Shown here piece after piece: positions 46,370 to 55,700 of a stretch of DNA of 64,000 bases. The translations under genes were made by a program, and so were the position numbers. Below the pieces are notes generated by a model that saw nothing but the letters and a program-made list of their open reading frames with translations, searched no databases and was not told the DNA's origin. The stretch is from positions 1 to 64,000 of the forward strand of contig JAKZAN010000086.1 in the NCBI GenBank assembly GCA_023053545.1, given 5' to 3'. Origin of the DNA: Lepidurus packardi (lineage: Eukaryota; Arthropoda; Branchiopoda; Notostraca; Triopsidae). The first letter of the stretch is position 1, and every line of letters begins with the position of its first letter.

Positions 46370-46972
46370 TTAAAAACGTGGACGAAGAGTGCGACCGTTG
46401 ACAACAGCTTTTACTTTGGTTGACTTATGCTCTTCTATTTCAACATCAGAGTCTTCAACCATGGCGGGTTTATGCTTCTTGTCTTCAAGCGTGGGTGTCG
46501 CCTCTTCTACTTCAGCGTCAGAATCTTCCATCATTTTGACGATCTTGCGCTTCTTGAATTCTTTTACTTTCGTATTGGAAGCGTTCATTTTGACAATGGT
46601 ACGTTTCTTGTCTTCTTTAATTGGCGGGCGCACCTCTTCTATTTCAATATCAGAGTCTTCAGACTTGTCTTCTTGGTTGTTGATGTACTCTTTCAGTACT
46701 AGCAACGCCTCGATTACAGCCTCGAGATGATCGGTTGGAAAACCGTATGTGGCGCCATAGGTTGTCGGCTCTCCGGTGGCTCGTAACACTTTTACTGCCA
46801 CCACCCAACGTTTTGCCGGTTTCCTGAGTGTGCAGTGCCAATGTCCTTTGACATGCACTGTCTTCTCTTGAAAACGGGTTGGGCTTTCTTCAGTGTAGAC
46901 GGGTTGCCATTTACGCTCGCTTCTAAATCCGGAATTGGAGACTGCTCCAGTCTGCTTGTTAGAGTTTGACAT
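46370..46972 (-). CDS. Maverick accessory protein with three acidic repeats, 200 aa
   Basis: The ATG at 46972 lies about 30 nt below a TATA-like TTTTAAAAG (47003-47011). The N-terminal half is a compact domain (KTVHVKGHWHCTLRKPAKRWVVAVKVLRATG...YGFPTDHLEAVIEALLVLKEYI) that could be a small beta-plus-helix nucleic-acid binding module of PC4 type; this is weak inference. The C-terminal half contains three copies of an acidic motif, EDSDIEIEEV, EDSDAEVEEA and EDSDVEIEEH, alternating with basic KKRTIVKM and KKRKIVKMM stretches. It is convergent with the protease gene. Family not recognised. Confidence 0.68.
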   Translation of the reverse strand: MSNSNKQTGAVSNSGFRSERKWQPVYTEESPTRFQEKTVHVKGHWHCTLRKPAKRWVVAVKVLRATGEPTTYGATYGFPTDHLEAVIEALLVLKEYINNQEDKSEDSDIEIEEVRPPIKEDKKRTIVKMNASNTKVKEFKKRKIVKMMEDSDAEVEEATPTLEDKKHKPAMVEDSDVEIEEHKSTKVKAVVNGRTLRPRF

Positions 46973-47002
46973 TATTATCAAATTCAGAAAGCTGACTGAA
47001 TA

Positions 47003-47011
47003 CTTTTAAAA
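47003..47011 (-). promoter_or_regulatory. TATA-like element for the 46972 gene
   Basis: Minus strand CCTTTTAAAAGTATTCAG; CTTTTAAAAG is palindromic and lies about 30 nt upstream of the ATG. Confidence 0.45.
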
Positions 47012-47039
47012 GGATGTGTGCTGTTTATAAAGAAGATCG

Positions 47040-47448
47040 GCCGACTGCAAGGGTAGGGGAAACTGTGTCGACGCGAGATAGCGAATTTATCAACCAATCA
47101 GTGATGGGGTGCACAGGGGTAAGAGTGTGGGTTGTCAAACACACTAGCCTGAGAGTGTGCATGCATAACAATGGGGGTAGTCACACAGTCAAGTCTGAGG
47201 GGTGTGTCGATGGAAGAATGGGTTGGTCAACACTCCTGCATGAGAGGGTGTGCGAACGCAACAGTGTGGGTTGTCAAACACACTAACCTGAGGGTTGTGT
47301 TGAGGGAAGAGTGGGGTTGGTCAACATCTCAGCTTGAGAGGTGCGCAAGCGCAAGAGTTGGCATTGTTGAACATTCTAGTGTGTGTGTAGAGTGCACTAA
47401 CGTTATCAGAGAGTGTGTGCGTGTGCGACAGTTGACTGTCCGACGAGC
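47040..47448 (+). repeat. Degenerate internal copies of TIR inner sequence
   Basis: GT-rich stretch with three or more diverged units of about 80-100 bp (GGTTGTCAA(A)C...CTGAG(A/G)G(T/G)...GATGGAAGA(A/G)TG(G)G..GGTCAACA). Each resembles the inner part of the right TIR at 48120-48490. It ends in GACGAGCATGATGGCACACTCTCCAAAAA-type sequence, also present at 48446-48475 in the TIR. Open frames here are repeat artefacts. Confidence 0.7.
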
Positions 47449-47901
47449 ATGATGGCACACTCTCCAAAAAGTTTTGTTACTGCTTTGGGTAAATTTCGTA
47501 TTTACACAGCAACTGCAAATGGTTATCAATGTCTTGTAACGTGTGATAGTTCGAGCCAAGCATGTATTAAATTTATACGTAACGAAGATCCGATTGTGTT
47601 TCACAACAATTTCAACGAAATTTGGGTTTGCGCGCAAGATGGTGCTTTCCGGTTTATTCCAGAACCTTCTCAACAAAGAATGCTTGTGAACCTATTCGTT
47701 GGTGGTGAGACCGCTTCTATTCAATCTATTAACGGATGTCTGCTTGATGATGGACTGACCTGGTCGATGGCTGTTGCCGATCATTTCCTGTGGAATGACT
47801 ATATGCAATCCACGTGGACTTCTACAGAAATTGTAGAACCAATGTTTGTGTACACCTGCACATTTAACAACGATAATTCTGTAAATGTTTGTATGTATTG
47901 A
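47449..47901 (+). CDS. Maverick accessory protein, 150 aa, function unknown
   Basis: Starts at the ATGATG at 47449 (MMAHSPKSF...). Soluble, Cys-containing and probably beta-rich (KFRIYTATANGYQCLVTCDSS, FNEIWVCAQDGAFRFIPEP, MFVYTCTFNNDNSVNVCMY). There is no membrane segment or known motif. The start codon and first residues lie in sequence duplicated in the terminal inverted repeats. It is the last gene before the right TIR and mirrors the position of the 29517 gene on the other side. Confidence 0.65.
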   Translation: MMAHSPKSFVTALGKFRIYTATANGYQCLVTCDSSSQACIKFIRNEDPIVFHNNFNEIWVCAQDGAFRFIPEPSQQRMLVNLFVGGETASIQSINGCLLDDGLTWSMAVADHFLWNDYMQSTWTSTEIVEPMFVYTCTFNNDNSVNVCMY

Positions 47902-48184
47902 AATGTATTCAACATATTAAAATTCATTTTGGGTAAATTTGGTATTTACAGTGCTGTTGTGAAGGTTATAAAAAAAAACGTAGTAACACGTGATAACAAT
48001 AAATATTACTACATAACAAATAAATGAAGTTCTTGTGGACGCTCGCATAAGTTTTACTCCAACATCATGGCAAACTGTAATTATTATCACAAAGTTTATG
48101 CTCAAATAAATAATCGCACAGATGACAAAGAGGGGTTGTCAAGCGTGCTCATCTGAGGAGTGATACCGATGGAAGAGTGAGGAT
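47902..48184. other. AT-rich spacer and partial TIR repeat
   Basis: No gene is seen. It holds the likely 3' untranslated region of the 47449 gene (AATAAA near 47998). From about 48119 there is a 65-bp direct repeat of TIR sequence found again at 48266-48329 (GTTGTCAAGCG(T/C)GCTCATC, GATGGAAGAGTGAGGAT). Confidence 0.6.
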
Positions 48185-48569
48185 ACACTGGATGGAATGG
48201 GCGTGTGGGTGTGCGGTTGTGAGAATTGGGGGTTTTGAAACCGTTCAGCCTAAGGGTTGCACTGATGTCAAAGAGGGGGTTGTCAAGCGCGCTCATCTGA
48301 GGAGTCATACCGATGGAAGAGTGAGGATTGGCCAACACAGGAGCTTGAGGGGAGTGTGAGCTGACAAGCACCCTAGCCAGAGGGGCTGTGCAAACGCAAG
48401 AGTGGGTGAGTTGGTGTTATCAGTGTGTGTGCAACAGTTGATAGCCTGATGAGCATGATGGCACACTCTCCAAAAAATCTTACAGTGTAGTGAAACCACC
48501 AACCATTATTTTGAATGAATTTGTAATTGTATTTGTTGAAAGAAAATACATTTCGAAGGTTAAACTTAC

Positions 48570-48920
48570 AAAAAGTGTCTTTAACTTAAATGTCTATCTC
48601 CGAAAAAGTGTCATTAACTTTAATGTCTATTTTTGAAAAACTGTCTTTACTTAAATGTATGTGTGTATTTTGTGAAAAAAAAAAAAGTGTCTTTAACTTA
48701 AATGATGAATCTCGAAAAGTGTCTATTCTCGAAAAAGCGTCCTTAACTTTAATGTTGATTCTGAAAAAGTGTCTTTAACTTTAATGTCTATTCTCGAAAA
48801 AGTGTCCTTAACTTTAATGTCGAATCTGAAAAAGTGTCTTTAACTTTAATGGTAATCCTGAAAAAGTGTCTTTAACTTTAATGTCGAGTCCGAAAAAGTG
48901 TCTTTAACTTTAATGGTAAT
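48570..48920 (-). repeat. Subterminal tandem repeats, right TIR
   Basis: Mirror image of the left array: units of AAAGTGTCTTTAACTTTAATG with variable spacers, including an A12 run where the left copy has T. Confidence 0.8.
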
Positions 48921-49040
48921 TAAGTTTGTTGGCGGAGGACACTGTTGTCGACACGAGAGCTGCTCAATTGTGAGGACAGCGCCAACGTGAAAGTGGCGGA
49001 AACGCTAGGGACTAGGTGTTGTCAAACCATACTGCGCAGG

Positions 49041-49139
49041 CGTCAGGGCGGGGACTAGGGGAGAAATGGAGGCATCCTATTGGTGGAGCCGTAAAAGGGG
49101 CGGGGCTTGGGGGAAATGGAGGCTTCCTATTGGTGCTGC
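49041..49139 (-). repeat. 50-bp tandem duplication with CCAAT and GC boxes, right TIR
   Basis: Inverted copy of 28462-28560: CCTATTGGTG and GGGGCGGGGC motifs twice. Confidence 0.6.
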
Positions 49140-49178
49140 AGTAATGGAGGTGGCAGTAATGGTGGTACCTATACTACT

Positions 49179-49184
49179 ACCCTA
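49179..49184. repeat. Target-site duplication of Maverick, right
   Basis: ACCCTA, identical to 28417-28422. Confidence 0.93.
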
Positions 49185-52100
49185 CGACACGACGGCAGCC
49201 ACTATGAAGTCGGGTTACCGTGGAGATCATCGGATGTCGCTCTCCCCGATAATAGAAGTGCAGCGTTACGCCGCCTTTTTGCAATTGAGCGTAAGTTTGC
49301 ACGCAATGAACGTTACGCCGCAACGTACGACGCCGTAATGTCCGAATATGCTTCACTGGGCCACGCTAGGAAGCTTTCAAGGGAGGAGTTGGACGGGCCA
49401 GCCGGCCGAACTTGGTATTTGCCACACCACGGGGTCGTGAACCCCAACAAGCCAGACAAGGTCCGAGTCGTGTTTGATGCGTCTGCGTCCTACGAAGGAT
49501 CATCTTTGAACGCCAGCCTTTTACAAGGACCTGACTTGCTCGTAAGTCTCCCTGGGTTGCTGATACGCTTCCGTGAGAATATGGTGGCCGTTTCTTCGGA
49601 TATCGAAAAGATGTTCCACCAAGTCAGAGTAAGATCCGAAGATAAAAATGTACTGCGTTTCCTTTGGAGAAGCCCAAAGGACAAATCCGCACCACACACC
49701 TACCAGATGAACGTACAGATTTTTGGCGCCGTTTCGTCACCGTCAATATGCATGTACGTACTTAACAAGACCGCGGAAGACTTCGGAACAAGCCAACCAA
49801 ATCTGATGGAAAAGGTACAACGGAACTTCTACGTTGATAATTATCTAGACTCTCTGGATACCGAAGAGGAAGCAATTGCTGCTTCTAAACAACTGACTGC
49901 TCTGCTTTCCAAGGGAGGATTCAGGCTGACAAAATGGCTCTCGAGCTCTCGCACCGTAGTAGCGTCCTTTCCAGTGAACGAACTTGCGAATCCGAAAATG
50001 AATATTGACCTCGACGATCTCCCAATTGAGCGAGCATTGGGAGTGTTATGGAACGCCGAAACCGACACCTTTGGATTCAATACTACGGTAAGCCGCGAAG
50101 TCACGAACCCGACAAAGAGACAGGTCCTAAGAACCATAGCTAGCATCTTCGACCCCCTTGGCTTCCTGTCGCCTATAATTTTAGCGGCGAAGTCCATCAT
50201 GCAGGAGGTATGGCGACAACGCCTTGACTGGGACGACAAATTACCCTCCCCCTTGCAGGATGTATGGAACACCTGGGTATCCGAACTTGAACACCTGACG
50301 GACTTCAGCATCCCGCGATATCTACGCTTTGGCCAGACCTTGGGTTCTGTACAGCTCCACACGTTCGGAGATGCCTCGGAAACGGGGTACTGCGCCGTTT
50401 CGTATCTTCGATTCGCAGACACAGCCGGAGCAGTCGTAGTGTCCTTGGTCATGTCTAAGGCAAGAGTAGCCCCGGTAAAACGGGTCACTATACCACGCCT
50501 TGAGCTCTTAGGAGCTGTGACCGCCACTAGACTGGCTAACTTCATCGCGACAGAACTGCGAATCAAGCTGAACGAAGTATTCTTCTGGACGGACTCAACC
50601 ACAGTCCTCAAATGGATAAACTCTCGCACATGTAGATTTACAACTTTCGTAGCCAATCGCGTAGGCGAGATAATTGAAACCAGTCGACCCGGCCAGTGGA
50701 ACCACGTCCCTGGATTAAGCAACCCAGCTGATCTCTGCAGCAGAGGCACCTCCGTCACTAGTCTGACTAATCAGCGACTTTGGTTCGAAGGCCCGGAATT
50801 TCTGAAAAGGGTCCCAGAAGATTGGCCGATGGGATTTAAGCTGGACCAAACTCCCGAACACGACGACCCGGAAATTGTACCCTTGAAATGGATCGGTCTA
50901 CTCACGTCATTGGAGGAACCCCTTCTCGACTTTTTCTGGAGGATCGGCAATTTGAGTCGTTTGAAACGTGTCGTCGCCTACGTGCAACGTTTCATCCGAA
51001 ACTGTCGCTCAGACAGATGCGCACGAATCCTTGGACCGTTACAAGTCTCTGAAGCCAGTAATGCACTGCGAACCTGCCTAGGTGTAGCGCAAAGAAACGC
51101 GTTTATGGTAGAAACGCTTGCGTTAAGGACCAGAAAGCCTATTAGGTCTGATTCGCGACTACTGAAACTCACACCGTACATTGATGCCGACGGTATTATT
51201 CGGGCCGATGGCAGAATACGCCACGCCCAAATTGACCCCAACACGAAAAACCCGATACTCCTGTGTCCGAAAAGCCCACTAACGCGATTGGTAATTCTGG
51301 ACTGTCACGAGCGAACGCTTCATTCCTCAACCGAACGGACACTGGCCGAGTTACAACGAAACTATTGGGTGCTTAAGGGAAGGCAGACAGTCAAGCATCT
51401 TATTCGACACTGCGCGATGTGCAAACGACTGAGAACACAACCCGAAGTCCCGCTTATGGCAGCATTACCGAAACAACGTCTGGAAGCCTTTAAGCCGCCT
51501 TTTACGAACACGGGAGTTGATTTTTTTGGACCGCTCAACGTAGTCATACACAGGAGAGTACACAAGCGTTACGGCTGTTTATTCACTTGTCTAGTCACGC
51601 GAGCGGTTCACATTGAAATTGCTCAGAGTCTGGACACCGACTCGTTTATTTTAGCCTTACGACGTTTCATCGGCCGGCGAGGATGCCCGGCTGTATGTTA
51701 CAGCGACAACGGCACGAATTTCGTGGCCGCCGAGCGCGAACTCAGAGAATGTCTCTCCCACCTGAACAAAGGCCGAATCTACGAAACTGCCCTTCAGCGC
51801 GGCATCACTTGGCATTTCTCCCCCCCTTCATCGCCACACTTCGGTGGAGTTTGGGAGCGTTTAGTACGTTCGGCTAAGTCCGCTTTGCGTTATACCCTAA
51901 ACAAGCGAACCGTGAACGAAGAAGTTTTAGCAACAGTTATGGCGGAAGTCGAGTCCCTAATTAATGGACGCCCCTTGACTCATGTAAGCTTAGACCACGC
52001 AGACCTAGACCCACTCACGCCAAATCACTTCCTCCTGGGCAGGCCCAACCCAAACATACCGCCTGACATTTTTTGTGAAGACGAGGTAGACTCGAGGAAG

Positions 52101-52418
52101 AGATGGCGTTGTTCCCAGGCGATTGTCGAATTGTTCTGGCGAAGATGGATGCGCGAATATGTTCCTACCCTTATCGAGAGACGTAAGTGGCTTCGTGATA
52201 GGCGTAACATCCGAGAAGACGACGTGGTCCTCATCGTCGACAAGAATTCGCCAAGGGGACATTGGCCGCTAGGTCGCGTGATCAAGCCACTACCCGGGCC
52301 GGACGGAGTAGTACGCGCAGCGCGTGTGAAGACCGCTACCGGTGAGTTGGTACGACCTGTGGCTAAGCTATGCCTTCTGGAAGAAGCCGACTACGAGGGT
52401 GAAGTACGGCGAGACTAG
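49185..52418 (+). CDS. BEL reverse transcriptase, RNase H and integrase (interrupted ORF, 3' part)
   Basis: The frame resumes in phase from codon 883 of the 5' part and runs 1077 codons to TAG at 52416-52418. The frame also extends upstream into the TIR, but that stretch is transposon sequence. Reverse transcriptase motifs include RVVFDASASYEG, SSDIEKMFHQVRV and FYVDNYLDSL. The last is the YxDD box with the second Asp replaced by Asn (codon AAT at 49839-49841). RNase H has HTFGDASETGYC. Integrase has an HHCC finger (CHERTLHSS...HCAMCKR) and core motifs GVDFFGPL, CYSDNGTNF and GGVWERLV. Otherwise intact, with no stops. Without the second Asp, polymerase activity is expected to be lost or strongly reduced. 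Confidence 0.95.
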   Translation, partial: RHDGSHYEVGLPWRSSDVALPDNRSAALRRLFAIERKFARNERYAATYDAVMSEYASLGHARKLSREELDGPAGRTWYLPHHGVVNPNKPDKVRVVFDASASYEGSSLNASLLQGPDLLVSLPGLLIRFRENMVAVSSDIEKMFHQVRVRSEDKNVLRFLWRSPKDKSAPHTYQMNVQIFGAVSSPSICMYVLNKTAEDFGTSQPNLMEKVQRNFYVDNYLDSLDTEEEAIAASKQLTALLSKGGFRLTKWLSSSRTVVASFPVNELANPKMNIDLDDLPIERALGVLWNAETDTFGFNTTVSREVTNPTKRQVLRTIASIFDPLGFLSPIILAAKSIMQEVWRQRLDWDDKLPSPLQDVWNTWVSELEHLTDFSIPRYLRFGQTLGSVQLHTFGDASETGYCAVSYLRFADTAGAVVVSLVMSKARVAPVKRVTIPRLELLGAVTATRLANFIATELRIKLNEVFFWTDSTTVLKWINSRTCRFTTFVANRVGEIIETSRPGQWNHVPGLSNPADLCSRGTSVTSLTNQRLWFEGPEFLKRVPEDWPMGFKLDQTPEHDDPEIVPLKWIGLLTSLEEPLLDFFWRIGNLSRLKRVVAYVQRFIRNCRSDRCARILGPLQVSEASNALRTCLGVAQRNAFMVETLALRTRKPIRSDSRLLKLTPYIDADGIIRADGRIRHAQIDPNTKNPILLCPKSPLTRLVILDCHERTLHSSTERTLAELQRNYWVLKGRQTVKHLIRHCAMCKRLRTQPEVPLMAALPKQRLEAFKPPFTNTGVDFFGPLNVVIHRRVHKRYGCLFTCLVTRAVHIEIAQSLDTDSFILALRRFIGRRGCPAVCYSDNGTNFVAAERELRECLSHLNKGRIYETALQRGITWHFSPPSSPHFGGVWERLVRSAKSALRYTLNKRTVNEEVLATVMAEVESLINGRPLTHVSLDHADLDPLTPNHFLLGRPNPNIPPDIFCEDEVDSRKRWRCSQAIVELFWRRWMREYVPTLIERRKWLRDRRNIREDDVVLIVDKNSPRGHWPLGRVIKPLPGPDGVVRAARVKTATGELVRPVAKLCLLEEADYEGEVRRD

Positions 52419-52447
52419 TGTTTCTATACAAGAAACAGGGCCGGCGA

Positions 52448-52743
52448 TGTTACGGACAAGTCCGTAAAAAGTTGTTTCCCCGCACAACCGCACCGAAACT
52501 AGCCGGAGGCCCCCTATACCTACGCACATAGGTATAAGGGGGGATTGCGAAACCATCAGCCTTTTCCCCTGCAAAACGGAAAAGGAGAGTGGCTCTGCAG
52601 AAGCGGTGACGAACAGACCTGCTAGACGTGTTGTTTCAGTTTTGTTCCTCATTTTCAGTTTCAGTTTCATTTATATTCCCATGTATGTGGTTAATAAATT
52701 AGTAAACAAGAACCGAACCCAATGTTACTAGAGCTAGGTAACA
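52448..52743 (+). repeat. BEL right LTR
   Basis: 296 bp, TGTTACGG...GGTAACA, with no difference seen from the left LTR. It is 29 bp after the pol stop codon and followed by the TAATT duplication at 52744-52748. Confidence 0.96.
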
Positions 52744-55700
52744 TAATTCCTTACGGACTAAATCAATTCCTTACGAACTTAATTAATTCCTTACGGAATG
52801 AATTAATTCCTTACGGACTGAATTAATTCCTTACGGACTGAAGTAATTCCTTACGGACTGAATTAATTCCTTACGGACTGAATTAATTCCTTACGGAATG
52901 AATTGATTCATTACGGATTTAATTAGTTCCTTACGGACTGAATCAACTCCTTACTGATTGAATAAATTCCTTACGGACTGAATCAATTTATTACGGATTT
53001 AATTGATTCATTACGGATTTAATTAATTCCTTACGGACTGAATCAACTCCTTACTGATTGAATAAATTCCTTACGGACTGAATCAATTCCTTACGGACTG
53101 AATTAATTCCTTACGTACTTAATTAATTCCTTACGGACTGAATCAATTCCTTACTGACTGAATAAATTTCTTATGGACTAAATCAATTCCTTACGAACTC
53201 CTTGCGGACTGAATTAATTCCTAACGGACTGAATAAATTCCTTACGGACTGAATCAATTCCTTACGAACCTAATTCATTCCTTACGGACTGAATTAATTT
53301 ATTACGGACTTTATTGATTCATTACGGTTTTAATTAGTTCCTTACGGACTGTATAAACTCCTTACTGATTGGATAAATTCCTTACGGACTGAATCAATTC
53401 CTTACGGACTTCGGAATGAATTAATTCCTCACGACTGAATTATTTCCTTACGGACTGAATTAATTCTTTACGTACTGAATTAATTCCTAACGGACTGAAT
53501 TAATTCTTTACGGACTGGATTAGTTTATTACGGACTTAATTCATTCATTACGGACTTAACTAATTCCTTACATACTTAATTAATTCCATACGGACGGAAT
53601 CAATTCCTTATGGAATGAATTAATTCCTTACGGACTGAATTAATTCCTTTCGGACTGAACTAATTCCTTACGGACTGAATTAATTCCTTACGTACTTAAT
53701 TAATTCCTTAAGGACTGAATCAATTCCTTACTGACTGAATAAATTCCTTATGGACTGAATCAATTCCTTTCGAACTTAAATAATTCCTTACGGAATGAAT
53801 TAATTCCTTACGGACTGAATTAATTCCTTACGGACTGAATAAATTTATTACGGACTTAATTGATTCATTACGGATTTAATTAACTCCTTACGGACTGAAT
53901 TAATTTATTACGGACTTTATTGATTCATTACGGATTTAATTAGTTCCTTACGGACTGTATAAACTCCTTACTGATTGGATAAATTCCTTACGGACTGAAT
54001 CAATTCCTTACATACTTAATTAATTCCTTACGGATTGAATCAATTCCTTACTGACTGAATAAATTCCTTATGGACTGAATCAATTCCTTTCGAACTTAAT
54101 TAATTCCTTACGGAATGAATTAATTCCTTACGGAATGAATTAATTCCTTACGGACTGAATTAATTCCTTACGGACTGAATAAATTTATTACGGATTAAAT
54201 TGATTCATTACGGATTTAATTAGTTCCTTACGGACTGAATCAACTCCTTACTGATTGAATAAATTCCTTACGGACTGAATAAATTCCTTACGGACTTGAT
54301 TAATTCCTTACGGAATGAATTAATTCCTTACGGACTGAATTAATTCTTTCCGTACTGAATTATTTCCTAACGGATTGAATTAACTCCCTACGGACTGAAT
54401 CAATTATTTGCGGACAGAATTAATTCCTTACGGACTGAATTAATTTATTACGGACTAATTGATTCATTACGGATTTAATTAGTTCCTTACGGACTGACTG
54501 AATCAACTCCTTACTGATTGAATAAATTCCTTACGGACTGAATCAATTCCTTACTTACTTAATTAATTCTTTCCGTACTGAATTAATTCCTAACGGACTG
54601 AATTAATGCCTTACGGACTGAATCAATTCCTTACGGACTGAATTAATTCCTTACGGACTGAATTAATTCCTTACGGACTGAATTAATTTATTACGGACTT
54701 AATTGATTCATTACGGATTTAATTATTTCCTTACGGACTGAATCAACTCGTTACTGATTGAATAAATTCCTTACGGACTGAATAAATTCCTTACGGACGT
54801 AATTAATTCCTTACGGAATGAATTAATTCCATACGGACTGAATTATTTCCTTACGGACTGAATCAATTATTTACGGACTGGATTAATTTATTATGGACTT
54901 TATTCATTCATAAGGTATGAATTAATTCATAACGGACTGAATTAATTCCTTAAGGAATGAATTAATTACTTACGGACTTAATTAATTCATTACGGAATGA
55001 AATAATTCCTTACGGACTGATTTAAATCCTTACGGACTGAATTAATTCCTTACGGACTGAATTAATTCCTTACGGACTGAATTAATTCCTTACGGACTGA
55101 ACTAATTCAATACGGACTGAACTAATTCTTTACGGACTTAATTAATTCCTTACGGACTTAATTAATTCCTTGCGGACTGAATTAGCTCGTTACAGACTGG
55201 ATTAATTCTTTAGGATTGATTGAATTCCTTACTTACTGAATTAATTCCTTACCGATTTAATTAATTCCTTTCGGAATGAATTAATTCCTTACGTACTGAA
55301 TTAGTTCCTTACGGACTAAATTAATTATTTAGGATTGATTGAATTCCTTACTGAATTAATTCCTTACGGACTGAATTAATTCCTTACGGACTGAATTCAT
55401 TCTTTACGAACCTAACTAATTCATTACGGACTGAATTAATACCTTAGGGACTGCATTAATTCCTTACGGACTGAATTAATTCCTTACTTATTGAAATAAT
55501 TCCTTACGGTCTGGATTAATTCCTTACGGACTGAATTAATTCCTTACGAACTTAAATAATTCCTTACGGACTTAATTAATTCTTTACGATTTTAATTAAT
55601 TCCTTACGGACTTAATTAATTCCTTACGGACTAAATCAAATCACTGAATAAATTCCTTACAGATTGAATTAGTTCCTTACGGACTGAATTAATTCCTTAT

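Larger units (their letters stand above)
28423..49178. mobile_element. Maverick/Polinton DNA transposon (virus-like), polymerase-deficient
   Basis: 20,756 bp, or about 15.0 kb without the nested Gypsy. It has terminal inverted repeats of about 990 bp beginning AGTAGTATAGG and ending CCTATACTACT, and a 6-bp target duplication. It encodes A32-type packaging ATPase, chromodomain integrase, penton-like and major capsid proteins, adenain-type protease and conserved Polinton hypotheticals. An accessory block with spliced genes lies on the left. The only DNA polymerase sequence is a pair of short end fragments at 33989-34539, so this copy should be non-autonomous. Base composition is clearly more AT-rich than that of the BEL and Gypsy elements. 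Confidence 0.96.
48185..49178 (-). repeat. Maverick right terminal inverted repeat
   Basis: About 994 bp; the reverse complement matches 28423-29413 almost perfectly. It ends CCTATACTACT followed by the ACCCTA duplication. Confidence 0.95.
25416..52743 (+). mobile_element. BEL/Pao LTR retrotransposon carrying a nested Maverick
   Basis: The element is bounded by 296-bp LTRs (TGTTAC...GTAACA) that look identical, and by TAATT target duplications. It spans 27,328 bp, but removing the nested insertion (28423-49184) leaves about 6.6 kb, a normal BEL size. It has a primer-binding site after the left LTR and one gag-pol reading frame. The frame order is gag (DUF1759), two CCHC knuckles, aspartic protease, reverse transcriptase, RNase H and integrase, which is the BEL/Pao arrangement. 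LTR identity implies recent insertion into the satellite. The reverse transcriptase active site carries a substitution (see the 49185 entry). Confidence 0.96.

Noticed and set aside
47014..47452. Two plus-strand frames in the GT-rich region
   Set aside because: Translation of degenerate repeats (repeated V-W-S-T/H-T patterns), not conserved protein.
49841..50758. 305-codon minus-strand frame inside BEL RT/RNase H
   Set aside because: Antisense shadow of a well-supported coding frame; no recognisable motif.
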